DNA from: Aneurinibacillus sp. Ricciae_BoGa-3
Lineage (GTDB): Bacteria; Bacillota; Bacilli; Aneurinibacillales; Aneurinibacillaceae
Assembly (NCBI RefSeq): GCF_028421645.1
Contig: NZ_CP116887.1
Coordinates: 3,474,001-3,538,000, forward strand
Direction: 5' to 3'
Length of the DNA stretch: 64,000 nucleotides
Of the stretch, positions 9,454 through 18,372 are shown piece after piece; the stretch's first letter is position 1; each line of letters starts with the position of its first letter. A program made the position numbers and the translations under genes. The notes under the pieces are model-generated. The model saw nothing but the letters and a program-made list of their open reading frames with translations. It did no database searches and was not told the DNA's origin.

Positions 9454-10626
9454 ATGGCTGTAGAACTTGTTGCAACCGAATTCGATCAACGTTTATCTCG
9501 TACAAGACAAAAGATGAGAGAAGCAGGTTTAGATGCTCTTTTTGTTTATAGTGATGAGTACCATCCTGGATATTCTATGTATTATACAAATTTCCGAACA
9601 ATTAACTGTATTGAAGAATCAGCCCATGCTCTTTTAATTCCATTAGAAGGAGAAATCCAGGCATTTTTGGGCAACTTGAATAGGTTTGCCGCAAAACGTT
9701 TTTCCTGGGTGAAAAATGTTCATAACGTATATGAAATGAAATCGCTTATACCTGCTCTTGTTAACGAAATTCCTCACCCGGTGAAAACCGTAGGAGTAGT
9801 AGGTGAAGAATTATTCCCGATTTCTTTATACCGGGAGATGGAAAAGGGATTTGAGAGTGAAGGTATCGAAATAGTTGAAGCTGGCGATATCGTAAGAAGA
9901 GAACGGTTATATAAAAGCAGAAATGAATTAGATCTTATTCGGTCAGCTGGGAAGTTAGCTGACGATAGTATACTTGCTGCACTAAAAGAAATACAAATTG
10001 GAAAAACAGAAATCGAGCTTTCCGCTATTGGAGAATATGTCACACGCTCCCGCGGAGGTGAGATTGGTTCTGCGTATCTAGTAGTTTCTGGTCCTAATCA
10101 TACTAATCTTCCAACATGGAGACCGATGGAACGAAAAATTGAACGTGGCGATTACGTTTGGTTTGACTTTAATCCTTCAGTTCTTGGCTACTGCTCAGAT
10201 ACCGGAATAACAGTTGCAATGGAAGGGGCCACTGAAGAACAGATAAGAATTATGAATTTTGCTTATGATACAAACGAACGCATGGTTGAATTTATTAAAC
10301 CCGGTATGAAAGGAAAAGAATTATTTAAAGAAACACTTCGCATGTGTGAAGAAGCAGGGCTATCTGAGTACTTCCTTCCATATACAAAGGGTATGAGAGC
10401 AATCGGCCATGGCGTAGGTTTAGAGGTAGTTGAAACCCCAGATTTAGGGCCTAATAGTGACTTCGTATTCGAACCAAATATGGTATTTGGCATTAAATTC
10501 GACTTACATGGATTCCCATTCGGTGGTGTCCGTGTCGAACCGACAGTCATTATTAGCGAAAATGGAGCAGAACCAGTAAATGATCTAAGAGGATTGCGAA
10601 ACAAATATGAATCTCATTTTAAATAA
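9454..10626 (+). CDS. M24-family (Xaa-Pro peptidase/creatinase-like) hydrolase
   Basis: A protein of about 390 residues with a creatinase N-terminal domain followed by a pita-bread M24 domain. The ATG at 9454 is preceded by GGGGGG 7 bases upstream; an in-frame TTG at 9439 is unlikely. Metal-site remnants include WFDFN and YCSDTG (two Asp), GHGVGLEV (His) and VRVEPTV (Glu). The usual Glu of the VEP-type motif is Lys here (FGIKFD). M24 proteins without a full metal site act as creatinase-like amidinohydrolases, so a peptidase role is doubtful. It is divergent from, and shares operators with, the sugar operon, suggesting it acts on an amide- or N-substituted compound. Confidence 0.75.
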   Translation: MAVELVATEFDQRLSRTRQKMREAGLDALFVYSDEYHPGYSMYYTNFRTINCIEESAHALLIPLEGEIQAFLGNLNRFAAKRFSWVKNVHNVYEMKSLIPALVNEIPHPVKTVGVVGEELFPISLYREMEKGFESEGIEIVEAGDIVRRERLYKSRNELDLIRSAGKLADDSILAALKEIQIGKTEIELSAIGEYVTRSRGGEIGSAYLVVSGPNHTNLPTWRPMERKIERGDYVWFDFNPSVLGYCSDTGITVAMEGATEEQIRIMNFAYDTNERMVEFIKPGMKGKELFKETLRMCEEAGLSEYFLPYTKGMRAIGHGVGLEVVETPDLGPNSDFVFEPNMVFGIKFDLHGFPFGGVRVEPTVIISENGAEPVNDLRGLRNKYESHFK

Positions 10627-10700
10627 TAATTACCATGTATTAACCTAGTTATCAGAAAAGTTAAAGTACTTAAAAATTGAGCTAAAGCACATAAAATGAC

Positions 10701-10726
10701 AAAGAGCGCTGTAGCAGGCGCTCTTT
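10701..10726 (+). terminator. terminator after the M24 gene
   Basis: A perfect 9-base-pair stem (AAAGAGCGC / GCGCTCTTT) with an 8-base loop lies 75 bases downstream of the stop. The T tract is short, so termination may be moderate. Confidence 0.65.
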
Positions 10727-10761
10727 CCCCTAACTATAGGTAAAGGCCTTAACCATGAAAT

Positions 10762-10893
10762 TTATACGCTAAACCTAGCAATCAGAGTCTGCAGTTCTTC
10801 TACCATATAAGATAGCGAAGAAGCGGAAATGCTGATGGCCTCCATTGATACCAACTGTTGTTCTGATAGCGGCCGATACGTTTTAAAAGCATT
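10762..10893 (-). pseudogene. remnant of a chemoreceptor (methyl-accepting protein) C-terminus
   Basis: The minus strand encodes a short tail containing SEQQLVSMEAISISASSL and ending in MVEELQTLIARFSV and a stop at 10762-10764. This resembles the extreme C-terminus of a methyl-accepting chemotaxis protein (QLASMEEISASAEALS...MAEELQ type). The same frame is interrupted by a stop just upstream, near 10920, and no start or sensor domain is present. It is read as a decayed gene end in an otherwise non-coding stretch (10627-11224). Confidence 0.5.
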
Positions 10894-11020
10894 GTAATCG
10901 ATTGCAGAGAAAAAATCTATAAATTATTCTAAAAATCTAATTAAATACCAAAAGACCGCTTCGAACGCAGCTATGATATCTTTCTTACTATCAATGAACA
11001 TACACTTTGAAAAGTCTTAA

Positions 11021-11123
11021 AAAAGGCAAGAAGCCAATTTTAAAGAGATACTTTTCCAAACACTATAGAATAGCTCTATCACTCACAAGTGCTTTACATC
11101 TCTCTTATTGGCTTCCAGCCTAC
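11021..11123 (-). terminator. large terminator hairpin after the MFS gene
   Basis: An imperfect inverted repeat (about 11024-11048 pairing with 11097-11120, core GAAGCCAAT/ATTGGCTTC) is followed on the minus strand by six T. It lies about 100 bases after the MFS stop and is the likely end of that transcript. A separate 7-base inverted repeat (11159-11165 / 11188-11194) sits between it and the gene. Confidence 0.55.
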
Positions 11124-11224
11124 TTATCGGTTATACTACAAAACACCAAACTGTTCACCATGCACATCTGAGATGATATATGTCCCGGTGCATGAGTAAT
11201 GTTACATAAAAAGCGAATAAATTT

Positions 11225-12556
11225 TTAAACAGTGCCAACTTCAATATTTGTTGCCTGTTCAAGATGTGTTTCCTTGGCTTTTTCCTGTTTTAAGGTAAGA
11301 AGTAAAATACAAGCAATCACTAGAGCTCCAGCCAGTACATAGAGGCTAGAAGTTACACTACCGGTTGCCGATTTGACAGCACCAATAATGTATGGACCGA
11401 AAAATCCTCCTAAACCACCGACCGAATTGATAGCAGCTATCCCCACAGCGGCATTCGCCTCACGAAGAAAAAGAGTAGGCAGCGTAAAGAACGGCCCATA
11501 GTAACTGTAGAGACCGGCTATTGTTACAGTTAATAGCAGGATAGAAAGCGTTGGTGATGTTGTGAAGCTTAGTAATAAAAGGGCTAAAGCGCCTATTACA
11601 GGTCCAATGGCAGAATGGTACCGGCGTTCAGAGGTGAGATCTGAATGTCTGCCGTTTAAGACCATGGCTACACAGCCAATAAGGTAAGGGATTACGGTTA
11701 AGAATCCAACCATTGTATTTGAAAACATAGACGATAGGCCCTTAATAATCTGAGGCATCCAAAATCCAAGACCATACATGCCAATGTTGACACACAAAGC
11801 TACAACAGCTAACAAAACAACTTTCCCATCTAGAAGAACTTTTAAAGAAGATAATAAAGAATGGCTGTGATTAACACTATCTGAACCTTGATTATCCCGC
11901 TCAAGTTCGTCCTTTAACCATGCTTTTTCTTTATCCGTTAACCATTTTGCATCACTTGGGCGATCCGATAAGATGTAAATTGTTATAATGCCTAAGATAA
12001 TAGCCGGAACACCTTCAAAAAGGTACAGCCATCTCCAACTTGCTAAAGCAGCCCAGTGTATATGATCCAGTATAAGTCCTGATATAGGAGCCCCTATTAT
12101 GTTTGAAAGCCCCAAACCTGTCATGAATAAAGCTATAGCACGAGCACGGTCCTTTTTGCGAAACCAATAAGTTAAATATAAGATCACACCGGGGAAAAAT
12201 CCTGCCTCAGCTATACCAAGTAGGAATCGTACGGTATAAAGTTGGGCAGCATTTTGGACGAATGCTGTAGCTGCTGAAATAATTCCAAAGGTGATAATAA
12301 TTCGTGCAAGCCAAATACGGGCTCCTACCCGATGGAGCAGCATGTTACTAGGTACTTCAAAAATAAAATACGCGATAAAAAAGATCCCTGCGACCAGCCC
12401 GTATTGTTGAGCGGTAAGCCCCAAATCCTTATTCATTCCTAACGCAGCATAACCAAGATTAACGCGATCCAGGAATGATATAACATACAGCAAGACTAAA
12501 AAGGGAATAATTCGATTTCTAATTTTCCTGGTTGTGCTTATTTCTAAGTTCTCCAT
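11225..12556 (-). CDS. MFS transporter, anion:cation symporter (ACS) type
   Basis: A 443-residue major facilitator with 12 hydrophobic segments. The N-terminal half has the ACS-family pattern FLDRVNLGYAALGMNKDLGL and the GAPISGLILDHI segment after TM5. These carriers import organic acids such as tartrate, phthalate, gluconate or hexuronates with protons. It has a good AGGAGG site before the ATG. The divergently regulated IclR gene directly upstream on the same strand suggests control by that protein; a GGAAC-N4-GTTCC palindrome lies between them. Confidence 0.85.
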   Translation of the reverse strand: MENLEISTTRKIRNRIIPFLVLLYVISFLDRVNLGYAALGMNKDLGLTAQQYGLVAGIFFIAYFIFEVPSNMLLHRVGARIWLARIIITFGIISAATAFVQNAAQLYTVRFLLGIAEAGFFPGVILYLTYWFRKKDRARAIALFMTGLGLSNIIGAPISGLILDHIHWAALASWRWLYLFEGVPAIILGIITIYILSDRPSDAKWLTDKEKAWLKDELERDNQGSDSVNHSHSLLSSLKVLLDGKVVLLAVVALCVNIGMYGLGFWMPQIIKGLSSMFSNTMVGFLTVIPYLIGCVAMVLNGRHSDLTSERRYHSAIGPVIGALALLLLSFTTSPTLSILLLTVTIAGLYSYYGPFFTLPTLFLREANAAVGIAAINSVGGLGGFFGPYIIGAVKSATGSVTSSLYVLAGALVIACILLLTLKQEKAKETHLEQATNIEVGTV

Positions 12557-12665
12557 TATCTCCTACCTCCTTTTAGATTTGATTCTTGATGGAACGAAAC
12601 AATAAAAGTTCATCTCCCCCTTACCACTAGTAAATTTTCACAAGAATTACCTCATTCCAATTTTC

Positions 12666-12679
12666 GGAACAATCGTTCC
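12666..12679. promoter_or_regulatory. candidate operator upstream of the MFS gene
   Basis: GGAACAATCGTTCC is a 5-base inverted repeat with a 4-base spacer, about 110 bases upstream of the MFS start. Nothing else is recognisable between 12557 and 12778. It is a plausible site for the neighbouring IclR protein, by position only. Confidence 0.35.
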
Positions 12680-12778
12680 TCTTTATTGATATTAAAATAA
12701 TTATAACCATTGTCAGACATAAATCAATACTTTGATTTTTTAAAACGTAATTATCTCAATTCTCAAGAAAACATAACT

Positions 12779-12819
12779 AAAAAAAGCAGAATCCTCCATC
12801 ATGGTCACAATGGAGGATT
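12779..12819 (-). terminator. terminator after the IclR gene
   Basis: A perfect 10-base-pair stem (12790-12799 / 12810-12819) is followed on the minus strand by a T-rich run. It lies 80 bases beyond the IclR stop and separates it from the MFS gene. Confidence 0.8.
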
Positions 12820-12898
12820 AAGTATACGACAAAGAATGTTTGTATAAGAAACGCTTCAAATAATTTTAGAGGAAACATCTTAAATTACATTGGATTTG

Positions 12899-13681
12899 CT
12901 AACTGAGATTATAAGAGAGTTTATTTGCCTCTCTCCAGCCTAGTTTCTGAGAGATTTCGTTCGCCGCTTTAATAACCTTCTCCACTAAATCAGGCAACAG
13001 ATCATCGCGATAACGGTGTTCCGGGCCTGCGATGCTAATGCCCGCCGCTACGCTCCCTGTATAATCAAAAATAGGAGCAGCCAATGCAGCCGTATAATTC
13101 TCTAGTTCGGAAAAACTGACGGCATAACCGTTTTTTCTAGACTCTCCTAAAGCATTCCGCAGTTTTTCTTTATCTGTAATTGTTCCAAAGCCAATTGGTT
13201 TAAGTTCTATATCATTTAGGTATTGTTCTTGTTCGTAGTCCGGTAAGAAAGCTAAGAGAATCCGGGAACATGCGCCCGCGTATAACGGCGACCTCCGGCC
13301 AATCTTAGTATAGAGCCTTACAGGATGCATCGTGTCCACTTTTTCAATATATATGGCTTCGTTGCCGTCTTTTATAATAAGATTTACCGCTTCTCCAATA
13401 TCATCCCGCAGATTTTTCATCGTAGGTAACGCAGCATCGCGAATATCTAGCCTTTCTTTGACTATTTCACCAAGTTGAAGAAACAATAGCCCGAGTGAAT
13501 ACTTGCCTTCCTCATTTCTCTCTAAAAACCCCATCTCTTCTAACGAACCAGCCATTCGATGAATAGAGGTTTTTGGAATACCAGATAATTCAACCATTTC
13601 ATTTAAGTTCAACTTTGCATTCGTTAAAAACAGTTTTAAGAGATCAATCGATTTAAGAACCGTCTTATTTTTATTTTTCAC
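12899..13681 (-). CDS. IclR-family transcriptional regulator
   Basis: A 260-residue regulator with an N-terminal winged helix-turn-helix (ELSGIPKTSIHRMAGSLEEM, residues about 31-50) and the C-terminal effector domain (GRRSPLYAGACSRILLAF, FDYTGSVAAGISIAGP). The start is GTG at 13681 with AAGGAGAG upstream. It probably controls the downstream MFS carrier in response to the transported acid. It is a different paralogue from the IclR protein at 48.2 kb. Confidence 0.88.
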   Translation of the reverse strand: MKNKNKTVLKSIDLLKLFLTNAKLNLNEMVELSGIPKTSIHRMAGSLEEMGFLERNEEGKYSLGLLFLQLGEIVKERLDIRDAALPTMKNLRDDIGEAVNLIIKDGNEAIYIEKVDTMHPVRLYTKIGRRSPLYAGACSRILLAFLPDYEQEQYLNDIELKPIGFGTITDKEKLRNALGESRKNGYAVSFSELENYTAALAAPIFDYTGSVAAGISIAGPEHRYRDDLLPDLVEKVIKAANEISQKLGWREANKLSYNLS

Positions 13682-13886
13682 CTCAATCTCTCCTTATTAC
13701 GAAAGTAGGAATATGTAATAAAATAATAAACCTTTATAAAAGGTACTAAAGTTTTGGACTGTTGCTCCGATATATTAAGAGGAATAGAGAACACTTACTA
13801 TAAATTCTACTATATAGTTCTTCTTATATACACAAATTTCTCTTACGTCCACCAATTCAGAAAATTATCGGAGGGATATTAAGTTA

Positions 13887-14888
13887 ATGTTAAAAAAGTT
13901 TTTTAGTTTTCTTGCCTTACTTGTGGCAGTGGGAATCATTTCAGCAAATGCCTCGGCGGCTACCACAGCAGGTACCACAACCTCAACAGTTTCAAGCACG
14001 GGAACCAGCAGTTCAGAGAACTTTGCTTATTTAGACGCTGCATGGTTCGATGGTTCGAATCCAGTATCGGATAGTTCTATTGCTAACTTCACCCGAAACA
14101 TGGCAGACCAACAGATTCATACCCAATTCTGCGACATCGGCCTGATTCAGGACGACGGAACATTGCCTGCCAGCGGTTATGTTAATTTAGCACACTGGAT
14201 ACAGCAAGCCCGTCTAGCTGACCCACAGGTTAAAATCATCCCTGTGCTTAATTACGGGAAACGCAGAACAAACACGAACTTCGGAACCCAATCGTTTAAC
14301 AATCAATTAAACACAGCGATAAAAACACTTAAAGCTAGCAACAACATTGATGGGATTCACCTGGATATCGAGGCGTTCAAGGATAACGACACAGTATACT
14401 TACATCTTATGTCTTATCTTAAAGCCAATTCACTTCGTTCTTTGCCGCTTTACATCGCTACACCCGCAACTACCTGGAGCAATAGCTTTATCACCCAGGT
14501 AGCAGGAGTTGCGCAGGAGTTAAATCCAATGGTATATGACACGATGGGGTGGGGTTCTTCCGTGGTGGACGGGCCAACGTATACCGACTATTTCCAAAAG
14601 GTTGCTACAACCTACTCAAACGCAATTGGTACACTCCCCTGTAAGTTGGCTCCCACTCTGCCAAGCTATTTAACGCGCACAGCATCGGATGGAACTGTGT
14701 ATCATGACCAATCAGTGGAGAATATAACGAATGGTATTACCGCATTGAATAATGCGATTGCCGCTGGTGCTCATGTAAGTGGAGCGGGAATCTTCTGGTG
14801 GCCTAATTTCAACGGTTTATATCCAACGATCTACACACAATATCAACAGGATCAGAACGCTTGGACAACCAACTGGCTCAAAATATAA
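13887..14888 (+). CDS. secreted GH18-like TIM-barrel glycosidase
   Basis: A 333-residue exported protein: signal peptide (KK, hydrophobic core, ANASA cut near residue 24), a Thr/Ser-rich linker, then a barrel domain. The strand-4 motif is DGIHLDIE at residues 155-162, resembling the GH18 DGxDxDxE motif but with His in place of the middle Asp. Later GIFWWPNFNG and VYDTMGWG resemble barrel-end strands. It probably cleaves or binds an exopolysaccharide outside the cell. The gene stands alone on the plus strand and converges on the polysaccharide operon; two other proteins with the same HLD(I/V)E motif lie at 21.2 and 22.5 kb. The exact substrate is unknown. Confidence 0.7.
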   Translation: MLKKFFSFLALLVAVGIISANASAATTAGTTTSTVSSTGTSSSENFAYLDAAWFDGSNPVSDSSIANFTRNMADQQIHTQFCDIGLIQDDGTLPASGYVNLAHWIQQARLADPQVKIIPVLNYGKRRTNTNFGTQSFNNQLNTAIKTLKASNNIDGIHLDIEAFKDNDTVYLHLMSYLKANSLRSLPLYIATPATTWSNSFITQVAGVAQELNPMVYDTMGWGSSVVDGPTYTDYFQKVATTYSNAIGTLPCKLAPTLPSYLTRTASDGTVYHDQSVENITNGITALNNAIAAGAHVSGAGIFWWPNFNGLYPTIYTQYQQDQNAWTTNWLKI

Positions 14889-14893
14889 TGGGG

Positions 14894-15094
14894 AGAAAAC
14901 ATCGCGGCCCATGCCGCTCTCTCCTTTCCCCTCATAGAAGTTTTTACGGCCGCTTTGTGGAACGACGAGCGGACCGGCAAAACATCTGGGTATGCCAATG
15001 AGGGAGACAGTTGCCGGTCTTTTTCGCCCTCTGTTCCACACGCTCCACAGGGGGAAAGAAAGGTGCGGACATGCGCCCCACGATGTTTTTCATG
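14894..15094. repeat. imperfect ~200-bp palindrome between convergent genes
   Basis: The outer arms pair around AAAACATCG (about 14897-14904) and its complement at 15081-15088, continuing through matching CATG and CCGC blocks. Nested inside are TGTGGAAC (14956-14963) with GTTCCACA (15033-15040) and GACCGGCAA (14972-14980) with TTGCCGGTC (15011-15019), the last followed by five T. The stretch is more GC-rich than its surroundings and holds no convincing gene. It could be a MITE-like element or a large structured RNA or terminator. Confidence 0.5.
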
Positions 15095-15180
15095 GGTATT
15101 TCGCGACCGGGGGTCCCATTTAAAAAATCGTTCAACGCACTTCAACACGTTAGCAAAATATACTTTCCTATACGAGAGCT

Positions 15181-15214
15181 AAAAGCCGGGGATTTCGCGA
15201 ATCCCCGGCTTTTT
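15181..15214. terminator. bidirectional terminator
   Basis: A 14-base-pair perfect stem with a small TCGCG loop, flanked by A and T runs, ends the minus-strand polysaccharide operon and can also stop plus-strand transcripts from the gene at 13887. Confidence 0.9.
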
Positions 15215-15247
15215 CTCCTTAATTTAACTTGCACCCAAACACAGTAT

Positions 15248-17464
15248 TTAGTTCGTTGTTTGCGGTGTTTCCTGAAAAGCCTGCTGCATGATGCCATAGC
15301 TTTTCTTCAATCTTTCCTGAAAATTGACCTGATCCCATGGCTGCCATGTATACATAGGCATCTTCGAAACATCGACTATCGATTTCCCATCACCAAGGCC
15401 CTTTACTTGATTGGTTTGTCCATCAACCATCCAGGGAACCAGACGAATGCCCCCAACATTCTCCACATGCAACTGATTTCCTTCATTAGAATAGTTGATA
15501 GCGTCTAATGAGCTCGGATCCGAAAATCCTAGGAGCATCCAAGGAATTCGCATCTCTACGATATTCCCTTTAGCCTGCCACATAGCGAGAGAATTATAGT
15601 TTGGATCCGCCGGGTCAGTTGTTCCGCGTCTCAAATTTCCAACCCGTATATCCTTATACGGACGGTATCTTACTTCCATCGGTGGCTTACTCTTCTTATC
15701 AATAATTAATTTCCACGGGGTAAAGATACCCGAATCATCTTTTATATAAGCGCTATTTACCGGGAAGTTGCCTTTAAATACACCCCACTGCCGCGTGTTA
15801 AAATCATAATTAGAGGCCATGGTTATCTGGCTTTGTTTGCCGATTGAAACTAGTGTCTCTAATCCTTCATTCAACTTACGATTTCCCAATTCTTTTGCAT
15901 GCCGATTTCCGCCTTTTACTGTATCTGTCCCAATGTATAGCGTTTCTTTGCCAGGATTAAAGGGATGATCCAGTTCAGCAGCAATGTAAAGATAAGCTTC
16001 ATCGTGCGTAACCAACATGTTTTTCCAGCCAGGTACATTGGGATTAAACTGTTTTTTATCCATAATTTGCTTCCAGTCATCTATATTGCCATCGATTTTA
16101 AGAGGGCCATCCTTACTTGAGTAGAACCCATCAACCCCGAATTGCTCCTCATTGGACAAAACGTTTAACCAATCTTTCCGGCGATTGGCTGGCATTTCAT
16201 AATCTAGCGTATTCCACGCCTTCTTAAACCATTCATCCTGCCACTCGAAAACAATAGCACCGGCATATTTCTCCTGAACAATCTGGTGGTACAGATCAGC
16301 ATCTATTTTCCCCTGTTCTTGCTCCGTATGTCCACCCTGGTTTCTGCCCAGACCGGTAATATGGCCGACCCCTAATGAAGACGGAACGCCGAACTCGGTA
16401 ATCATAACCGGCATGCCTTTAAAGTGCTGTTTTAATTGTTGGAGATACGCCTTATAAGTATCCACTTGACCTTTGTCATTTTTAACATGTGTAAGTGTTT
16501 TATCAAACCGGAAGAAGTCAGGATAGTATGGATAAGCGTGGAAAGAAGCAAAATAGCCAGCCTGCCAGTTTGTAGGCTGAATGTTTGCGGCATCAACACT
16601 AACCAGATCTTCCTCCCGTTCAATTTCTCCCGGATGCTTCAAAGGATCGGTCGTCACCCAGTTGGTAAACGTTAACGGATGCTGCCATCCTTCCTTGCTT
16701 TCAAACGTTGCGAGCGTATTTAACATTTCTGCCAGCATGCTCTCAAACGGTGTTGCATTAGCTTTTGCCTTAAAATAGCTGCCCTGAAATGGCGGCATGC
16801 CCTTATGTACCTTATCCGTGTTGTTAACGAGCTCTGGATCCCATTCCGTCCCTATGCTCCAACCTAACAAATAAGGGCTTGCGTTTACCTTGTAGGTACC
16901 GCTTGCTTTCCCTTTTTCTTCAGGAATCGTAGTATCGCCATAAACGGCTCCCACAGCGTAAATGATTTCTTTTTTGAACGCCGCGACCGAATCGCTGCTC
17001 AGCCCATCATAATGTTTTAACATTTGTTCCTCTGGCGACCATACTCCTTGAATGAAATAGAGAGGGTCCTCCTTATGTAGCTGGTTGTACTGGACAAGAG
17101 CTTCGTAAAATATAGGGTTATGGATCGTATAGACTCGAATGACGTTCGCACCCATATGCTGAATTTGATCAAACCAGCGCAAAAGCGTTTTTTCGTCGGT
17201 AGCGAGCTCACCGGGATCGTGGCCAGGCGTTGTTGCGCCAAGATTTACTCCTTTAGCAAAAAAGGGCTGCCATCTCTTATTTTTATAGATCTCGATTTGT
17301 TCGCCCTTTGTCTGGAACTTCACATTCATCCCATTATTTAATTTTATGCTCTCTATGGACGGGGTTTCCGCCCCAAGAGTTTGAAACTGGTGCCAGCCGA
17401 AATAGCTGGCCACCAGAACGATCACAAGTCCGATACTCATGCGTATCCTTATGTTTCTCTTCAT
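15248..17464 (-). CDS. membrane-anchored glycosidase with C-terminal beta-sandwich
   Basis: A 738-residue extracytoplasmic protein. Residues 10-24 form an uncleaved-looking signal anchor. Residues about 65-430 form a clan-A-like TIM barrel with candidate acid/base E207 (GWSIGTEWDP) and nucleophile E357 (MPVMITEFG). From about 466 (LKIDGNIDDW) a CBM9/DOMON-like beta-sandwich follows, typical of sugar-binding modules. It probably cuts or trims the polymer made by the synthase three genes upstream, as other synthase-dependent systems include a hydrolase. It is last in the operon, 72 bases after the receiver gene, and is followed by a strong terminator. The glycosidase family cannot be fixed by eye. 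Confidence 0.7.
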   Translation of the reverse strand: MKRNIRIRMSIGLVIVLVASYFGWHQFQTLGAETPSIESIKLNNGMNVKFQTKGEQIEIYKNKRWQPFFAKGVNLGATTPGHDPGELATDEKTLLRWFDQIQHMGANVIRVYTIHNPIFYEALVQYNQLHKEDPLYFIQGVWSPEEQMLKHYDGLSSDSVAAFKKEIIYAVGAVYGDTTIPEEKGKASGTYKVNASPYLLGWSIGTEWDPELVNNTDKVHKGMPPFQGSYFKAKANATPFESMLAEMLNTLATFESKEGWQHPLTFTNWVTTDPLKHPGEIEREEDLVSVDAANIQPTNWQAGYFASFHAYPYYPDFFRFDKTLTHVKNDKGQVDTYKAYLQQLKQHFKGMPVMITEFGVPSSLGVGHITGLGRNQGGHTEQEQGKIDADLYHQIVQEKYAGAIVFEWQDEWFKKAWNTLDYEMPANRRKDWLNVLSNEEQFGVDGFYSSKDGPLKIDGNIDDWKQIMDKKQFNPNVPGWKNMLVTHDEAYLYIAAELDHPFNPGKETLYIGTDTVKGGNRHAKELGNRKLNEGLETLVSIGKQSQITMASNYDFNTRQWGVFKGNFPVNSAYIKDDSGIFTPWKLIIDKKSKPPMEVRYRPYKDIRVGNLRRGTTDPADPNYNSLAMWQAKGNIVEMRIPWMLLGFSDPSSLDAINYSNEGNQLHVENVGGIRLVPWMVDGQTNQVKGLGDGKSIVDVSKMPMYTWQPWDQVNFQERLKKSYGIMQQAFQETPQTTN

Positions 17465-17536
17465 TCGGCGATTCTCCCCTTACGTAAACTAGCGACTTGC
17501 CAACAAAGTTATGCGATCAGCCACTTTTTCTACGCT

Positions 17537-18331
17537 CTACGCCAGAAGTCGGCGTATCCTTGCTTCAAGTTCTACCGGTGAATATGGCTTGGTGATGTAA
17601 TCAGATACACCCAGCTCAAAGCAGGTGCTAATGTCCCGTTCCAGGCGTTTGTTTGATAGAACCATAATGTTGCATTCCTTGTAGGCTTTATTGCGAATAT
17701 TGCGGATGACTTCAAATCCGTCATAAACTGGCAGTGCTAGCTCCGTGATAACTAAATCCGGGGACACCGAATCAAACAGACGCATACCTTCTAATCCGCT
17801 ATCAGCTTTATATACATCGTAGCCCCTCATCATCAACCGTGAGTCTAACAGTTCTCCAACCGCCTTGTCATCGTCAATAATTAATATCGTAGGTTTTTCC
17901 TTTTTTGGTTCAGATTGATTATAGATAAGTATCGTGTTTTCATAATCTGTTTCTTGCCTGATCATCTGCAGCATCTGCGTGCCATCCGCTTCATTAGTCA
18001 ATCCTGAGAAGCTGGCGATAACAAGGTTTCCACCGGCCTGATTCTCTTCCTGAAGAAACTGCTGTACGGATAATGAAAGGAAATGCGTATAGCTTAATTC
18101 CTTGTCTGGCAGCAAAATAACCAAAATATTATTGTGGCATAAAAAAGTCGAGGCCCTATCTGTTTCATGGGCTGCCACAGCTTCTTTAAGTCTCATCAGC
18201 CGGCTTTCATCTAAAGGATATTCCCCAAGAATGACACCGCACGTTTTCCGTCCAGACTCTATCAATACCCGATTAATACCATTCACAATAAGGGCTGTTT
18301 CACTTGCCGCCTCCAGCACTTGTGTTGTCAT
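17537..18331 (-). CDS. response-regulator-like protein with Glu at the phosphosite
   Basis: 264 residues. The C-terminal half (about 147-264) is a receiver fold: acidic triad DDD at 153-155, Ser226 and Lys248 in the conserved positions. The phosphoacceptor Asp is replaced by Glu197 (DLVITELALP; codon GAG at 17741-17743), so normal phosphotransfer is not expected and the protein may be locked in an active-like state. The N-terminal ~140 residues look weakly like a degenerate GGDEF fold (HNNILVILLPDKELS then NLVIASFSGL), lacking the GGDEF signature; this is a guess. No DNA-binding domain is present, so it probably acts by protein contact, perhaps on the synthase encoded just upstream in the operon. 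Confidence 0.75.
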   Translation of the reverse strand: MTTQVLEAASETALIVNGINRVLIESGRKTCGVILGEYPLDESRLMRLKEAVAAHETDRASTFLCHNNILVILLPDKELSYTHFLSLSVQQFLQEENQAGGNLVIASFSGLTNEADGTQMLQMIRQETDYENTILIYNQSEPKKEKPTILIIDDDKAVGELLDSRLMMRGYDVYKADSGLEGMRLFDSVSPDLVITELALPVYDGFEVIRNIRNKAYKECNIMVLSNKRLERDISTCFELGVSDYITKPYSPVELEARIRRLLA

Positions 18332-18372
18332 CTCATATCACTCCTATTGTTTTTGTATTCCTCAATTGCTTT

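Noticed and set aside
14817..15182. Several overlapping short open frames on both strands in the gap after the 13887 gene
   Set aside because: None has a good ribosome site or recognisable protein pattern, and all coincide with the nested palindrome, which explains the open frames.
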